Below are positions 54,043-61,596 of a stretch of DNA of 64,000 nt, in pieces. The stretch's first letter is position 1, and each line of letters begins with the position of its first letter. Below the pieces are notes generated by a model, which worked only from the letters and a program-made list of their open reading frames with translations, had not been told where the DNA came from and did no database searches. The DNA is taken from NCBI GenBank assembly GCA_963703745.1, contig CAVPFL010000004.1, forward strand, positions 868,001 to 932,000, read 5' to 3'. A program made the position numbers and the translations under genes. The DNA is from AP-15 sp963703745 (lineage in GTDB: Bacteria; Pseudomonadota; Alphaproteobacteria; ATCC43930; CGMCC-115725).

Positions 54043-54058
54043 AGCAGGCTCCATGCCA
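54043..54058 (-). promoter_or_regulatory. Sigma-54 (-24/-12) promoter for pspABC-yccF
   Basis: On the minus strand TGGCATGGAGCCTGCT matches the sigma-54 consensus TGGCACG-N4-TTGCW at all key positions: GG and GC separated by exactly ten bases. The predicted start of transcription is near 54032, giving a leader of about 40 bases before the pspA ATG. A dedicated sigma-54 activator gene (pspF) lies directly upstream and divergent, as required. Confidence 0.75.
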
Positions 54059-54177
54059 CTCCGCTCGGTCCAATACAAGCCGTTGAAAACGCTGAGGTGA
54101 TGGTTCGCTGCTTGCCGAGGCAGCGAGTTTCGTCTAGGTGATATTCACTGAATTATAGAGTTTTTAACCAAAAGTTA
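54059..54177. promoter_or_regulatory. Likely PspF upstream activating region and pspF promoter
   Basis: The 120 bp between the sigma-54 promoter and pspF is AT-rich at its right end. It holds a short dyad GTGA-TAT-TCAC at 54138-54148. PspF homologues bind upstream of pspA and repress their own gene; sites here are inferred from position, not recognised by motif. Confidence 0.35.
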
Positions 54178-55191
54178 GTGTTTTCTATCAAGACGGATCG
54201 TGATTTGCCGCCGCTGGTTGGTGAGGCGCCCGCCTTCCGTGCCGCGTTGGCACATGTCTCACAGCTTGCGGCCCTCGATCGGCCGGTGCTGGTGGTCGGA
54301 GAACGCGGCACCGGCAAGGAGCTGGTAGCGGCGCGGCTCATCTATCTCTCGCCGCGGTGGGACAAACCCTTCGTCAAGCTCAATTGCGCCACACTCGCCG
54401 AGAGCCTGCTCGATAGCGAGCTCTTCGGCCATGAGGCCGGCGCCTTCACGGGCGCCACGCGCCGCCGCCTCTCGCGCTTCGAGATCGCCGATGGCGGGAC
54501 CTTGTTCCTCGACGAAATCGCCACTGCCTCGCTTGCCGTGCAGGAGAAGATCCTGCGCGTGATCGAATACGGCAGCTTCGAGCGCGTCGGCGGCAACGAG
54601 GTGCACCACGTCGATGTCCGCGTCATAGCCGCCACCAACGTCGACCTGCCGGCGCTTGCCGAAGGCGGCCGCTTCCTCAGCGATCTCCTCGACCGGCTGG
54701 CCTTCGACGTCGTCACCGTCCCGCCATTGCGAGAGCGCGTCGAGGACATCCCATTGCTTGCCGAGCATTTCGGGCGCGGCATGACGCGCGAATTGGGCCG
54801 CGCCGTGTTTCGGGGGTTCACGGCGGCGGCAATCGCGCGGCTCGTGAGCTATCGCTGGCCCGGCAACGTCCGCGAGCTCAAGAACGTCGTCGAGCGCAGC
54901 CTATATCGCTGGCCGCGCTCGGACGCACCGATCGACGACATCGTCTTCGATCCCTTTGGTTCGCCGCACCGCCCGGCCATGCCAGCGGCCGCATCGCCGC
55001 CGCCACCCGCCGCCGAGCCCGTGGCGCCAGCCGATTTCCTCGGCCGCGTCGCAGCCTATGAGCGCAAGCTCCTCTCCGAGACGCTGGCGGCGAACCACTT
55101 CAACCAGCGCCGCACCGCCGCGGCACTCGGCCTCACCTACGATCAGCTGCGCCACCACCTCAAGAAGCGTGCGCTCAACGCGCGGCACTGA
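54178..55191 (+). CDS. pspF: PspF, sigma-54 activator of the psp operon
   Basis: 337 residues, no N-terminal receiver, as in PspF. AAA+ domain about 12-255: Walker A GERGTGKE (41-48), loop 1 ELFGHEAGAFTGA for sigma-54 contact, Walker B GTLFLDEI, and YRWPGNVRELKNVVERS. A Pro/Ala-rich linker (about 258-290) leads to a Fis-type helix-turn-helix (NQRRTAAALGLTYDQLRHHLKKR). GTG 54178 is the likely start. PspA normally holds it inactive until membrane stress. Confidence 0.93.
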   Translation: MFSIKTDRDLPPLVGEAPAFRAALAHVSQLAALDRPVLVVGERGTGKELVAARLIYLSPRWDKPFVKLNCATLAESLLDSELFGHEAGAFTGATRRRLSRFEIADGGTLFLDEIATASLAVQEKILRVIEYGSFERVGGNEVHHVDVRVIAATNVDLPALAEGGRFLSDLLDRLAFDVVTVPPLRERVEDIPLLAEHFGRGMTRELGRAVFRGFTAAAIARLVSYRWPGNVRELKNVVERSLYRWPRSDAPIDDIVFDPFGSPHRPAMPAAASPPPPAAEPVAPADFLGRVAAYERKLLSETLAANHFNQRRTAAALGLTYDQLRHHLKKRALNARH

Positions 55192-55460
55192 CCCCGGCCC
55201 GAGCACAGATCGAGGAGGCCGTGGCGGCCGATCCCGTCGGATTAGACGCAGTTCGCATGACGGTTCCGTAGTGCTTCCCTGTTGCGCAAATTCGGTTCCC
55301 TGTTCGGTTGAATTAATTCCCTGTTCGGCTGCGTAGGGAATTTGCCGGCCGATCTGCAGGATTCCAAAGGCTTGGCGATGTCGGCCGGCGGTCGTGCGGC
55401 GCCGAAACAGGGTTTTTGCGGTATTATGTATCAGACCCACCTATCTCAATTTGCTCGTCG
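55192..55460. repeat. Intergenic repeat region at left edge of accessory island
   Basis: 269 bp without a gene. It has repeated TTCCCTGTTCGG (about 55293 and 55317) and ends in a 22-bp unit at 55420-55441 with core GGTATTATGTATCA. An inverted copy of that unit (20 of 22 bases) is at 61886-61907. Motifs of this kind, CAGGGAA and GTATTATGTATCA, recur between genes in alphaproteobacteria. Confidence 0.55.
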
Positions 55461-55976
55461 TCACCACGGTTCTCCTCGGATCACGGTCAGGATGCCGTCT
55501 TGGAACGTGAGGTATCGGAAGGCACCGCCATAGCTACGCCGGTCATAGGTCCACTTCTCGTAACGATGCCCCTCGACGTTGCCGATCTGGTTCACCTCGT
55601 CAGGCGCGCAAATGGCCCGAACGGCGGCGATCGTCATGCTGATATGAACCGGCACTCCCTGCTGGCAGTTCTCATGATCTGCCAATCTCCGGCAGAACCG
55701 CCTGTCGTATTCTCGCACGCCACCGGCGAACAACTCGGGATTTGCGGCCACATAAGCGGGATTGAGTTGGCGATGGAATGGGTCGCCGATGCAATGCTCG
55801 ATCACCTTGCCTGTTTGGCACATCCGCTCGGAGACACGAAGCCCCTCGGCGGTTTGGGCTGAATGCGCAACAAAAGCGGGATTGAGGTGGCCGCCAATAC
55901 ACTGGTCAACGGCGAGCGCTGGCCCGGCGGGGCAAATCACGACGGCGGCGAGGAGGATCAATCTCACGTCAGGCAT
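55461..55976 (-). CDS. Secreted protein of unknown function with LNPAxVA repeats
   Basis: 171 residues with a clear signal peptide (MPDVRLILLAAVVICPAGPA, cleavage near ALA). The mature part has two copies of a short motif, GGHLNPAFVAHSAQ and RQLNPAYVAANPEL, and six Cys (about one per 20 residues in the first 100), suggesting disulfides. The tail, VEGHRYEKWTYDRR and LTFQDGILTVIR, recalls small outer-membrane assembly or SmpA-like beta units. No family recognised with confidence. Confidence 0.65.
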   Translation of the reverse strand: MPDVRLILLAAVVICPAGPALAVDQCIGGHLNPAFVAHSAQTAEGLRVSERMCQTGKVIEHCIGDPFHRQLNPAYVAANPELFAGGVREYDRRFCRRLADHENCQQGVPVHISMTIAAVRAICAPDEVNQIGNVEGHRYEKWTYDRRSYGGAFRYLTFQDGILTVIRGEPW

Positions 55977-56026
55977 GCGAACGGTAATGCCAGAGGATAG
56001 TTGCTTAACCGTTATAGGATGATTTC

Positions 56027-56356
56027 GTGATCATAAATGGTACTATTCAGGCGGAAACGACCAGCGCGGCTCCGTGGGCTGGAACGGCTCTCGTGGTTTG
56101 TGGCCTTGATGAAATGCTTGAATTTGCGGCACACGAATTCTGCGAGATGATCGAGATACTCGATGGCCTCATCGCGGATCATCGAGCGAATGGGAACGCT
56201 ATTCTGGAAGATGAGGGGGCATCTTACGCAATTCGGAGATTTGAAAGAGTTGCCAAAAACTGCAGAGAGATAGATATTTCTGATGTCGCCGATCTAATCG
56301 ATAACACAAAGCATCGTATTAACCATGCTTGTCCGGTTGACACCCAAAGCTACTAA
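56027..56356 (+). CDS. Hypothetical protein, 109 residues
   Basis: Starts GTG 56027 after AGGATGATTTC. Mixed helical protein (LDEMLEFAAHEFCEMIEILDGLIADHR, FERVAKNCREIDISDVADLID), no membrane segment. I recognise no family. It is moderately lower in GC than the chromosome around it and belongs to the accessory island. Confidence 0.5.
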   Translation: MIINGTIQAETTSAAPWAGTALVVCGLDEMLEFAAHEFCEMIEILDGLIADHRANGNAILEDEGASYAIRRFERVAKNCREIDISDVADLIDNTKHRINHACPVDTQSY

Positions 56357-56640
56357 ATCTTGAGGGCCTCGATGGAGCGTTTCATCGATATCGTGCTGTC
56401 GGTGGTCGCTGGCTCCTGCCACCATCCCGCCGGATCGAGATGTTGACGACCGGGGCAGCGCCCCCAGCCGCGGTGATCGAGGGCATGGAGGGCCTATTTG
56501 TGGTTTCCCGCCCTGTGCTCCGCCGCAGGATGATTGGCCGCGTACGGAACCAAAGGTCGCCGAGCCTCCCCCGAGCCGAGACGTGATCAAGATATGGCGT
56601 CCTTGGGTGTTAACCGGATGAGCACGGTATTAACAAGGGG
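56357..56640. other. Intergenic region in accessory island, no gene seen
   Basis: 284 bp. GC-rich middle part with short open frames lacking ribosome sites, then an AT-rich final 60 bases that may carry the promoter of the HEPN-like gene. Confidence 0.35.
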
Positions 56641-57198
56641 GTGTCTTGTTCGGTAGTTATGGAGAAAGGTCAGAATATAAGAGATTTGATATATCAGAGA
56701 CTGAGTAGCCGAAAGTTTGTATACGTTACAAGACGCAAAACCGAAATCATCTTAAATTTTGAAGATGATTGGCAAAAAATCTTTGACAGTTTTGGAAGTA
56801 TTGGCAGAGACGCGCGAGACGCAACGGAGGCTTATGCCTTCGAATTAAATAATGCCTGTGTGTTCCATGCGATGATGGTTTTAGAAAAAGGATTGGGCGC
56901 GCTTGCGAAAGATGTTGGTGTTGAGTATCATCGTGATACGTGGGGAACAATTATTAAGAATATTGAGAAGAAGATTTCAGAATCATTGCCAAAACTTGAT
57001 AAGGAAAAGCGATCTAGGATCGCAGCGGCTGCTAAAGAATTTACATACTTTCGAGTTGCTTGGAGAAATCACGTTGCTCACGGTTACGATAATTACAACG
57101 AGAAGGAGGCTTACGATATCTTAACGCATGTACGGGACTTTATGTATCGGATCTCTGTATTTCTCAATGAGAACGACGATTTAGACGTTGTCGCGTAG
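56641..57198 (+). CDS. Low-GC HEPN-like protein
   Basis: 185 residues (GTG 56641; ATG 56659 also possible). Largely helical. Near the C-terminus, AWRNHVAHGYDNYNEKEAYDIL carries the Rx4H motif (R-N-H-V-A-H) typical of HEPN ribonuclease/nucleotide-binding domains, preceded by the helix ELNNACVFHAMMVLEKGLGALAKD. GC content is strikingly lower than in all neighbours, so the gene is a recent import. Its last 18 bases overlap the convergent partner gene of the transposase. No nucleotidyltransferase partner is next to it. HEPN proteins often act in phage defence or toxin systems; that role is inference. Confidence 0.7.
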   Translation: MSCSVVMEKGQNIRDLIYQRLSSRKFVYVTRRKTEIILNFEDDWQKIFDSFGSIGRDARDATEAYAFELNNACVFHAMMVLEKGLGALAKDVGVEYHRDTWGTIIKNIEKKISESLPKLDKEKRSRIAAAAKEFTYFRVAWRNHVAHGYDNYNEKEAYDILTHVRDFMYRISVFLNENDDLDVVA

Positions 57199-57527
57199 TA
57201 TCCATTTTGAGCCGCGACCAAAACCAACAGATTCAATTATGCCTTCACGGCGTAACCGTTTGACGATTGAGCCGACCTGATCGCGGATTGATGCTCGCAG
57301 GATTGCATCGGAGGGATCAAAACCTTTCGCCATCATGGCGCGTGTGGTGATCTCGTCTGTGCTCAAGGGCATACCCTCGGCGACCCGGAAGATGCCTAAG
57401 CAGATCCGCGAGAGTTCGTTGCGGGCAAAATAACGGGTGCGTCGGTAGACTCGTTTCGGCCGGATCGACTCGGGATCGAGATCCGTCGCGAGGATGTGCA
57501 GGACGCCGTCGATATGCGCCAGATCGG

Positions 57528-57535
57528 CCCGGTAC
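57528..57535. repeat. IS66 target-site duplication, left copy
   Basis: CCCGGTAC, immediately outside the left terminal inverted repeat. Identical to the octamer at 60179-60186. Eight bases is the standard IS66 duplication. Confidence 0.92.
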
Positions 57536-57564
57536 GTAAGCGTCCGGTTTTGGCCGTGATTAGG

Positions 57565-57652
57565 GGGATCAGGCGCGATTTGGGCAATTGCGGGCTGACA
57601 GGCCCACGGGATCAGGGGGCGATTTGGGTGATTGGGGGCTGGTAGGCCCAGG
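57565..57652. repeat. Tandem duplication at the 3' end of IS66 tnpC
   Basis: Two diverged copies of about 44 bp, beginning GGATCAGG at 57566 and 57609, with shared GCGATTTGGG, ATTG and GGGCTG. The right copy encodes the last residues of TnpC (AYQPPITQIAP). The left copy would encode a near-duplicate tail (ACQPAIAQIAP) beyond the stop. Confidence 0.6.
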
Positions 57653-59237
57653 GCATCAGTTCGGAGATGCGGTTGATCGGGTGGCCGTCGGCGATCCTGG
57701 CGAGGGTGTCTGTGAGGTAGGCTTCCGGATTTACGTTGTTTAATTTCGTGGTCTGCAGGATTGAGTACATCGCGGCGGCACGCTCGCCGCCGGCATCGCT
57801 GCCGGCGAAGAGCCAGTTGCGTCTGCCGAGGGCAATGCCGCGCATTGCGTTTTCGGCGATGTTGTTGTCGGGTTCGAGCCTGGCGTCGGTGGCATAGCGG
57901 GTGAGCGCGGTGCGCCGCTTGATTGTGTAGCGCAATGCCTCCGCCAATGCCGATCGGGCCGAAAGTTTCTTCTCTGCAGCCTGCGCCCAGGTGAAGAATG
58001 CATCGAGCAGTGGAGTGGCGGCGGCGCGATGCGCCAGCCGCTCGGCGGGCGGTGCGAAGCGGGCCTTGTCCTCGATAACGTAGAGTTCGGCGATCTGATC
58101 GAGCGCCGCCTTGGCGACGGACGACTTCGTGGTTTCCCACACATCGAATATTTTTCTGCGGCAGTGGCTCCAACAGGCGACCTCGGTGATCGCTGCTGTC
58201 GCCCGAGCCTCCGGCCCGGTCTGCCGCGGCTCGTAGAGCGCGGCGAACCCGCTGTAGCCATCGGCCTGCAGGAAGCCCCGGAAGCAGGCGAGATGGGCGG
58301 CCGGATGTTCGCCGCCGCGGTCGGGGCTATAGAAGTAGGCCGCCGCCGGCGGTGCCGGGCCGCAGAACGGCCGGTCATCACGGACATAGACCCATAATCG
58401 TCCGGTCCGGGTGCGGCCGAGGCCGGGTTCGAGTACCGGAACCGGCGTGTCGTCGCCGTGGATCTTCTCGGCGGCAAACACGTGTTGCTGGATCCCCTCG
58501 ACGATCGGCTGCAGCAGCCAGACCGCCTGGCCGACCCAATCGCTCAATGTCGAGCGGTCGAGATCGAGCCCATCGCGGGCATAGATCTCGCTCTGCCGGT
58601 AGAGCGGCAGGTGATCGGTATATTTCGAGACCAAAAGATGCGCCAGCATGCCGGGGGCGGCCCGTCCGCGCGGTGTCGGCAGCGCCGGCGCCGGCGCCTG
58701 GGTGATCGCATCGCAATACCGGCAGGCATATTTCGGCCGGACATGCCGGATCACCCGGAACCGCCCGGGGATGTAGTCGAGCACCTCGGTAACGTCTTCG
58801 CCAAGCTTGGCCATGCCGCCGCGGCAGACGGGGCAGATGCAGGCCCCATCATCCTCCGGTTCGTGCACGACCTCCTGCCGGGGCAGGTGGTCCGGCAGCT
58901 TCTTGCGCTTTGGCTGGGTACGTTCGCGGATCGGCAATGGCCGGTCTTCGGCGACGGCCTTACTGAGTTCTTCTACTTCGCCGGTTTCCAACTCTTCGAG
59001 CCGCAGCTCGAGCTGTTCGATCTGCCGGGTGACGCGCTCCGAAGAGCGGCCAAACTGCATCCGCCGCAGCTTGGCGATCTGAAACTTCAGCTTCTCGATC
59101 TCCAGGCTGCGCAGCTGAACGGCGAGCCTTGCCGCCTGCAGTTCCGCGGTCGCCGCCGCCAGCTCGCTCTGGCAGGCCAAGGCAAAGGCCCGCAGGGCAT
59201 CGGGGTCGGAGGGCAGATCGGCGGAAGCCAGCGACAT
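57612..59237 (-). CDS. tnpC: IS66 transposase TnpC
   Basis: 541 residues, the DDE transposase of IS66. N-terminal leucine-rich helix (LEIEKLKFQIAKLRRMQFGRSSE), zinc-binding region CPVCRGGM and KYACRYCDA, then the DDE core with Asp in IHGDDTPVPV, Asp in LQADGYSGF and Glu in EPDNNIAENAMRGIALGR. C-terminal IS66 domain with SILQTTKLNNVNPEAYL. Full length with intact catalytic residues. Confidence 0.96.
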   Translation of the reverse strand: MSLASADLPSDPDALRAFALACQSELAAATAELQAARLAVQLRSLEIEKLKFQIAKLRRMQFGRSSERVTRQIEQLELRLEELETGEVEELSKAVAEDRPLPIRERTQPKRKKLPDHLPRQEVVHEPEDDGACICPVCRGGMAKLGEDVTEVLDYIPGRFRVIRHVRPKYACRYCDAITQAPAPALPTPRGRAAPGMLAHLLVSKYTDHLPLYRQSEIYARDGLDLDRSTLSDWVGQAVWLLQPIVEGIQQHVFAAEKIHGDDTPVPVLEPGLGRTRTGRLWVYVRDDRPFCGPAPPAAAYFYSPDRGGEHPAAHLACFRGFLQADGYSGFAALYEPRQTGPEARATAAITEVACWSHCRRKIFDVWETTKSSVAKAALDQIAELYVIEDKARFAPPAERLAHRAAATPLLDAFFTWAQAAEKKLSARSALAEALRYTIKRRTALTRYATDARLEPDNNIAENAMRGIALGRRNWLFAGSDAGGERAAAMYSILQTTKLNNVNPEAYLTDTLARIADGHPINRISELMPWAYQPPITQIAP

Positions 59238-59298
59238 GCGCCACCCTTAGCGAAGGCAACCTCGGGTAGACCAGAACAAATCGAGAATCGCTGATATG

Positions 59299-59652
59299 TT
59301 ACAACAGCATGGGTCGCGGCGGCGCCGGCGGTGCTATCGTGCGACGCCAGTCCATCGCCTCGATCAGCAGCGCCAATTGCGCCGGCGTCAGCGTCATCGT
59401 CCCATCCGCCAGCGGCGGCCAGACGAATTTGCCGCGCTCCAGACGCTTGGCAAACAGGCACAGGCCGCTGCCGTCCCAATACAGGCCCTTCAAATAATGA
59501 CCGCGTTTGCCGCGAAACAGGAAGACATGGCCGCTGAACGGATCGGCGCCGATGATCTGTTGCACCTTGGCCGCCAGACCATCAAACCCGGCGCGCAGAT
59601 CAATCGGCTGACAGGCGAGAAAAACCTTGGTTCCCGGTGCCAGGCCGATCAT
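59299..59652 (-). CDS. tnpB: IS66 accessory protein TnpB
   Basis: 117 residues. Canonical IS66 TnpB pattern VFLACQPIDLRAGFDGLA, DPFSGHVFLFRGKRG, LKGLYWDGSGLCLFAKRLE and FVWPPL. Starts ATG 59652, overlapping the tnpA stop (ATGA). Required with TnpA for IS66 transposition. Confidence 0.96.
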   Translation of the reverse strand: MIGLAPGTKVFLACQPIDLRAGFDGLAAKVQQIIGADPFSGHVFLFRGKRGHYLKGLYWDGSGLCLFAKRLERGKFVWPPLADGTMTLTPAQLALLIEAMDWRRTIAPPAPPRPMLL

Positions 59653-60083
59653 CGCAATCCGCGCACCGCCGACAGCACCCGCCGCAGCGCTGCCTCGTCG
59701 ACGCCGCCATCGACCCGCACCCGAACCCCCTGCGGCAGATCGATCTCCATCACCCCGGCGCGCTCCGCTAACGCCGCACCCGCGCCCCGCGTGCCGGCGG
59801 CGACGGCCGCCATACGCATTGCCGAGGCGTAGGGCTCCGCGACGGTGCCGAGCTGGATAAATTCTGTCGACCCCGGCGGCGGCGGGGCTGAGCCTCGCGC
59901 GATCAGCCGCGCCGCCCTCCACGCCGATCGCCAATTATAGAGCAGGCTCTGCGAAATCCCGTGCCGCCGGGCAACCACCAAAACCCGACCGCCGGTCGCT
60001 TCCACCTCGGCCAGCAGCGCCGCCTTCTCGCCCGGCGTCCACTGCCGACGACGCTCCACCCGCGCTACAATCTCGCCGTCCAC
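59649..60083 (-). CDS. tnpA: IS66 accessory protein TnpA
   Basis: 144 residues with a helix-turn-helix: RRRQWTPGEKAALLAEVE, VARRHGISQSLLYNWRSAW. C-terminal IEIDLPQGVRVRVDGGVD-like segment as in other IS66 TnpA proteins. GTG 60083 with AGGAG about seven bases upstream decides the start; the frame extends upstream to 60152 without family sequence. Confidence 0.93.
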   Translation of the reverse strand: MDGEIVARVERRRQWTPGEKAALLAEVEATGGRVLVVARRHGISQSLLYNWRSAWRAARLIARGSAPPPPGSTEFIQLGTVAEPYASAMRMAAVAAGTRGAGAALAERAGVMEIDLPQGVRVRVDGGVDEAALRRVLSAVRGLR

Positions 60084-60178
60084 TCCAAAGCTCCTTCTGT
60101 ACCTCCAGAAGGAGCAAGCTTCCCCCAGTGACCCCGCCTTGACTACGCCCAATAGGCCGGTTCAGACCGGACGCTTAC

Positions 60179-60186
60179 CCCGGTAC
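60179..60186. repeat. IS66 target-site duplication, right copy
   Basis: CCCGGTAC immediately outside the right terminal inverted repeat, identical to 57528-57535. Confidence 0.92.
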
Positions 60187-60268
60187 TGATCGATTTGGCC
60201 TTGCAGCTTGTTGACGATGCCGGCGAGTTCCGCTCGTTTGGCGATCAGGCGCGAGACGACGTGATCCG

Positions 60269-61240
60269 TCATGCTGCGGCCCTTTGCCAGTACCCGCACC
60301 AAATGGCGCTCTTGGGATTCGTCAGCGCGGCATTGGCGACCAGCTTCAAGTGATAGCCGTTCGGGACGCGCCGGTTATCCTCGCGCCATGCCATTTCGTT
60401 GGCGTACTGGTAAAGATACCGACCGCTCAGCCGATGATGCTGGCCGATCTCGGCGCGACGCAGGCGGGAGAAATACAATTCGGCTTGGTTGACGTTCACG
60501 CCATCGTCGGTGACGTACTCTTTCGAGTGATTGACCCGGCGGGTGTCATAGGACGCGTGCAGCCGCTCCCAGGCGCTCGATTCGTCGGCATGAACGATCG
60601 TGCCGGCCGCGACATGCTGGCGGATCAGCGGCACCGCCGCGCTCTCACGCGGTACGATGAACGGCAGGGTGCGACCGAGGATCTCGCGGGCAACAACCAC
60701 GACCTGGCGCTTGCCGGTCTGCTCTTCGGCGAGCCGGCGATCCTTGCGATCCTCGATCCGGTTCTCCGGCTTGGAGTGGCCGCCGAAATAGGCGCCATCG
60801 ACTTCAACTGTGCCGGCGAGCTCGGGTTCGTCGGGGTTGTGAACCTGCGAGCCCATCGCCTCGCGCAGCTTGTGGGCGAGAACGAAAGCCGTCTTGTATT
60901 GAACGTTGAGATCCCGACCGAGTGCGAGGGCGCTGATGCCCTTGACGTGGTCGCAGAAGATCGCGACGGCCGCGAGGTAGTCGCGAATCGGCAGCTTGCG
61001 GAAATGAAAGATCGTGCCGCTCGTCACGCTGAATTGCCGCTCGCAACCACGGCAGCGCCAGATCGGCCGGCATCGAAAGCCGTACACTTCGCGGCAACCG
61101 CAATGGGGGCAGTAAGGCTTGCCCTCGTTGTCAGACCAGCGGATCGCGACGAACCGGGCGTGCGCTTCCTCATCGGAGAGCCGGAGAACCTGTCCGAGGG
61201 ACAGGCTCCGTGCGGCTGAGGTGAGGAGGAAATGTTGCAT
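60269..61240 (-). CDS. IS1595 family (ISXO2-like) transposase
   Basis: 323 residues. Zinc ribbon CPHCGCREVYGF and WRCRGCERQFSVTSGTIF (four Cys in two CxxC pairs), then the ISXO2 transposase core: VEVDGAYFGGHS (first Asp), TIVHADESSAWERL (second Asp) and the final segment IGQHHRLSGRYLYQYANEMAWRED. ATG 61240 follows a G-rich leader and is preferred to the frame extension to 61312. Terminal inverted repeats for an IS1595 element could not be found. Followed without gap by the partner gene (ATGA). Confidence 0.9.
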   Translation of the reverse strand: MQHFLLTSAARSLSLGQVLRLSDEEAHARFVAIRWSDNEGKPYCPHCGCREVYGFRCRPIWRCRGCERQFSVTSGTIFHFRKLPIRDYLAAVAIFCDHVKGISALALGRDLNVQYKTAFVLAHKLREAMGSQVHNPDEPELAGTVEVDGAYFGGHSKPENRIEDRKDRRLAEEQTGKRQVVVVAREILGRTLPFIVPRESAAVPLIRQHVAAGTIVHADESSAWERLHASYDTRRVNHSKEYVTDDGVNVNQAELYFSRLRRAEIGQHHRLSGRYLYQYANEMAWREDNRRVPNGYHLKLVANAALTNPKSAIWCGYWQRAAA

Positions 61241-61341
61241 CGATCGGTCAACGAATAACGATGACCTAGAATATATTCGTCTATCACACAGGTCAACTAA
61301 ATTCGTTGACACGGAGCAAAAAATGTCGTATTAACCGCGAC
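61241..61341. promoter_or_regulatory. Divergent promoter region with two palindromic operator candidates
   Basis: Between the transposase (minus) and the HTH gene (plus). GGTCAACG-AATAA-CGATGACC at 61246-61266 (8-bp arms, one mismatch) and GTCAAC-TAAATTC-GTTGAC at 61292-61310 (perfect 6-bp arms). Both start with (G)GTCAAC, 45 bases apart. The region is AT-rich (GAATATATTC near 61270). The HTH protein is the obvious candidate to bind them. Confidence 0.55.
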
Positions 61342-61596
61342 ATGAGCCCGGAGCAATGCCTAGCCGCTCGCGGGTGGCTCGGGTGGACCCAGCAGGAACT
61401 CGCCCGCAAAGCCGGCGTCGGTCTTTCGACCGTGCGCGACTTCGAGAAAGGCGAACGGAAGCCGATTGCGAACAACCTTGCGGCGATGACGCGGGTAATC
61501 GAGGGGGCTGGTCTTCGACTGCTCTTTCGCGAAGATGGGGAACCGGTGGGGATCACGATCAACCATAGCGCCTCGCCTTCAAACGAGTTGAAGTGA
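61342..61596 (+). CDS. XRE-type helix-turn-helix regulator
   Basis: 84 residues. MSPEQCLAARGWLGWTQQELA, then KAGVGLSTVRDFEKGERKPI with the XRE recognition helix, and a C-terminal tail GLRLLFREDGEPVGI found in many small alphaproteobacterial regulators of this type. ATG 61342 fits the family; the frame from 61306 runs through the operator. Probably represses itself and the divergent transposase. Confidence 0.88.
   Translation: MSPEQCLAARGWLGWTQQELARKAGVGLSTVRDFEKGERKPIANNLAAMTRVIEGAGLRLLFREDGEPVGITINHSASPSNELK

Larger units (their letters stand above)
57536..60178. mobile_element. Complete IS66 family insertion sequence, 2643 bp
   Basis: Ends are GTAAGCGTCCGGT at 57536 and its complement ending at 60178, a 13-bp perfect terminal match beginning with the IS66 hallmark GTAAGCG, flanked by a perfect 8-bp duplication. 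It contains tnpA, tnpB and tnpC on the minus strand, all full length with normal coupling, so it may still be active. Confidence 0.95.
57181..60272 (-). pseudogene. Partner gene of the IS1595-type transposase, interrupted by IS66
   Basis: Unknown family, split by the IS66 element. The N-terminal part is 60179-60272 (MTDHVVSRLIAKRAELAGIV to QIDQYR); the rest is 57181-57527 (ADLAHIDGVLHILATD, YFARNELSRICLGIF, STDEITTRAMMAKGF, IIESVGFGRGSKW). Joining the two across one copy of the 8-bp duplication gives 146 codons in one frame with no stop. Its ATG overlaps the transposase TGA (ATGA). The C-terminal half looks like a winged-helix regulator-type domain seen as short hypothetical proteins in alphaproteobacteria. 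Confidence 0.8.

Noticed and set aside
56294..56590. 98-codon minus frame between the 109-residue gene and the HEPN-like gene
   Set aside because: No ribosome site, no family features, Ser/Arg/Gly-rich composition.
57181..58173. 330-codon minus frame as one gene
   Set aside because: Only its C-terminal part (after 57535) belongs to a real gene; the rest is inside IS66 in another frame, giving a chimaeric frame through the IS end.
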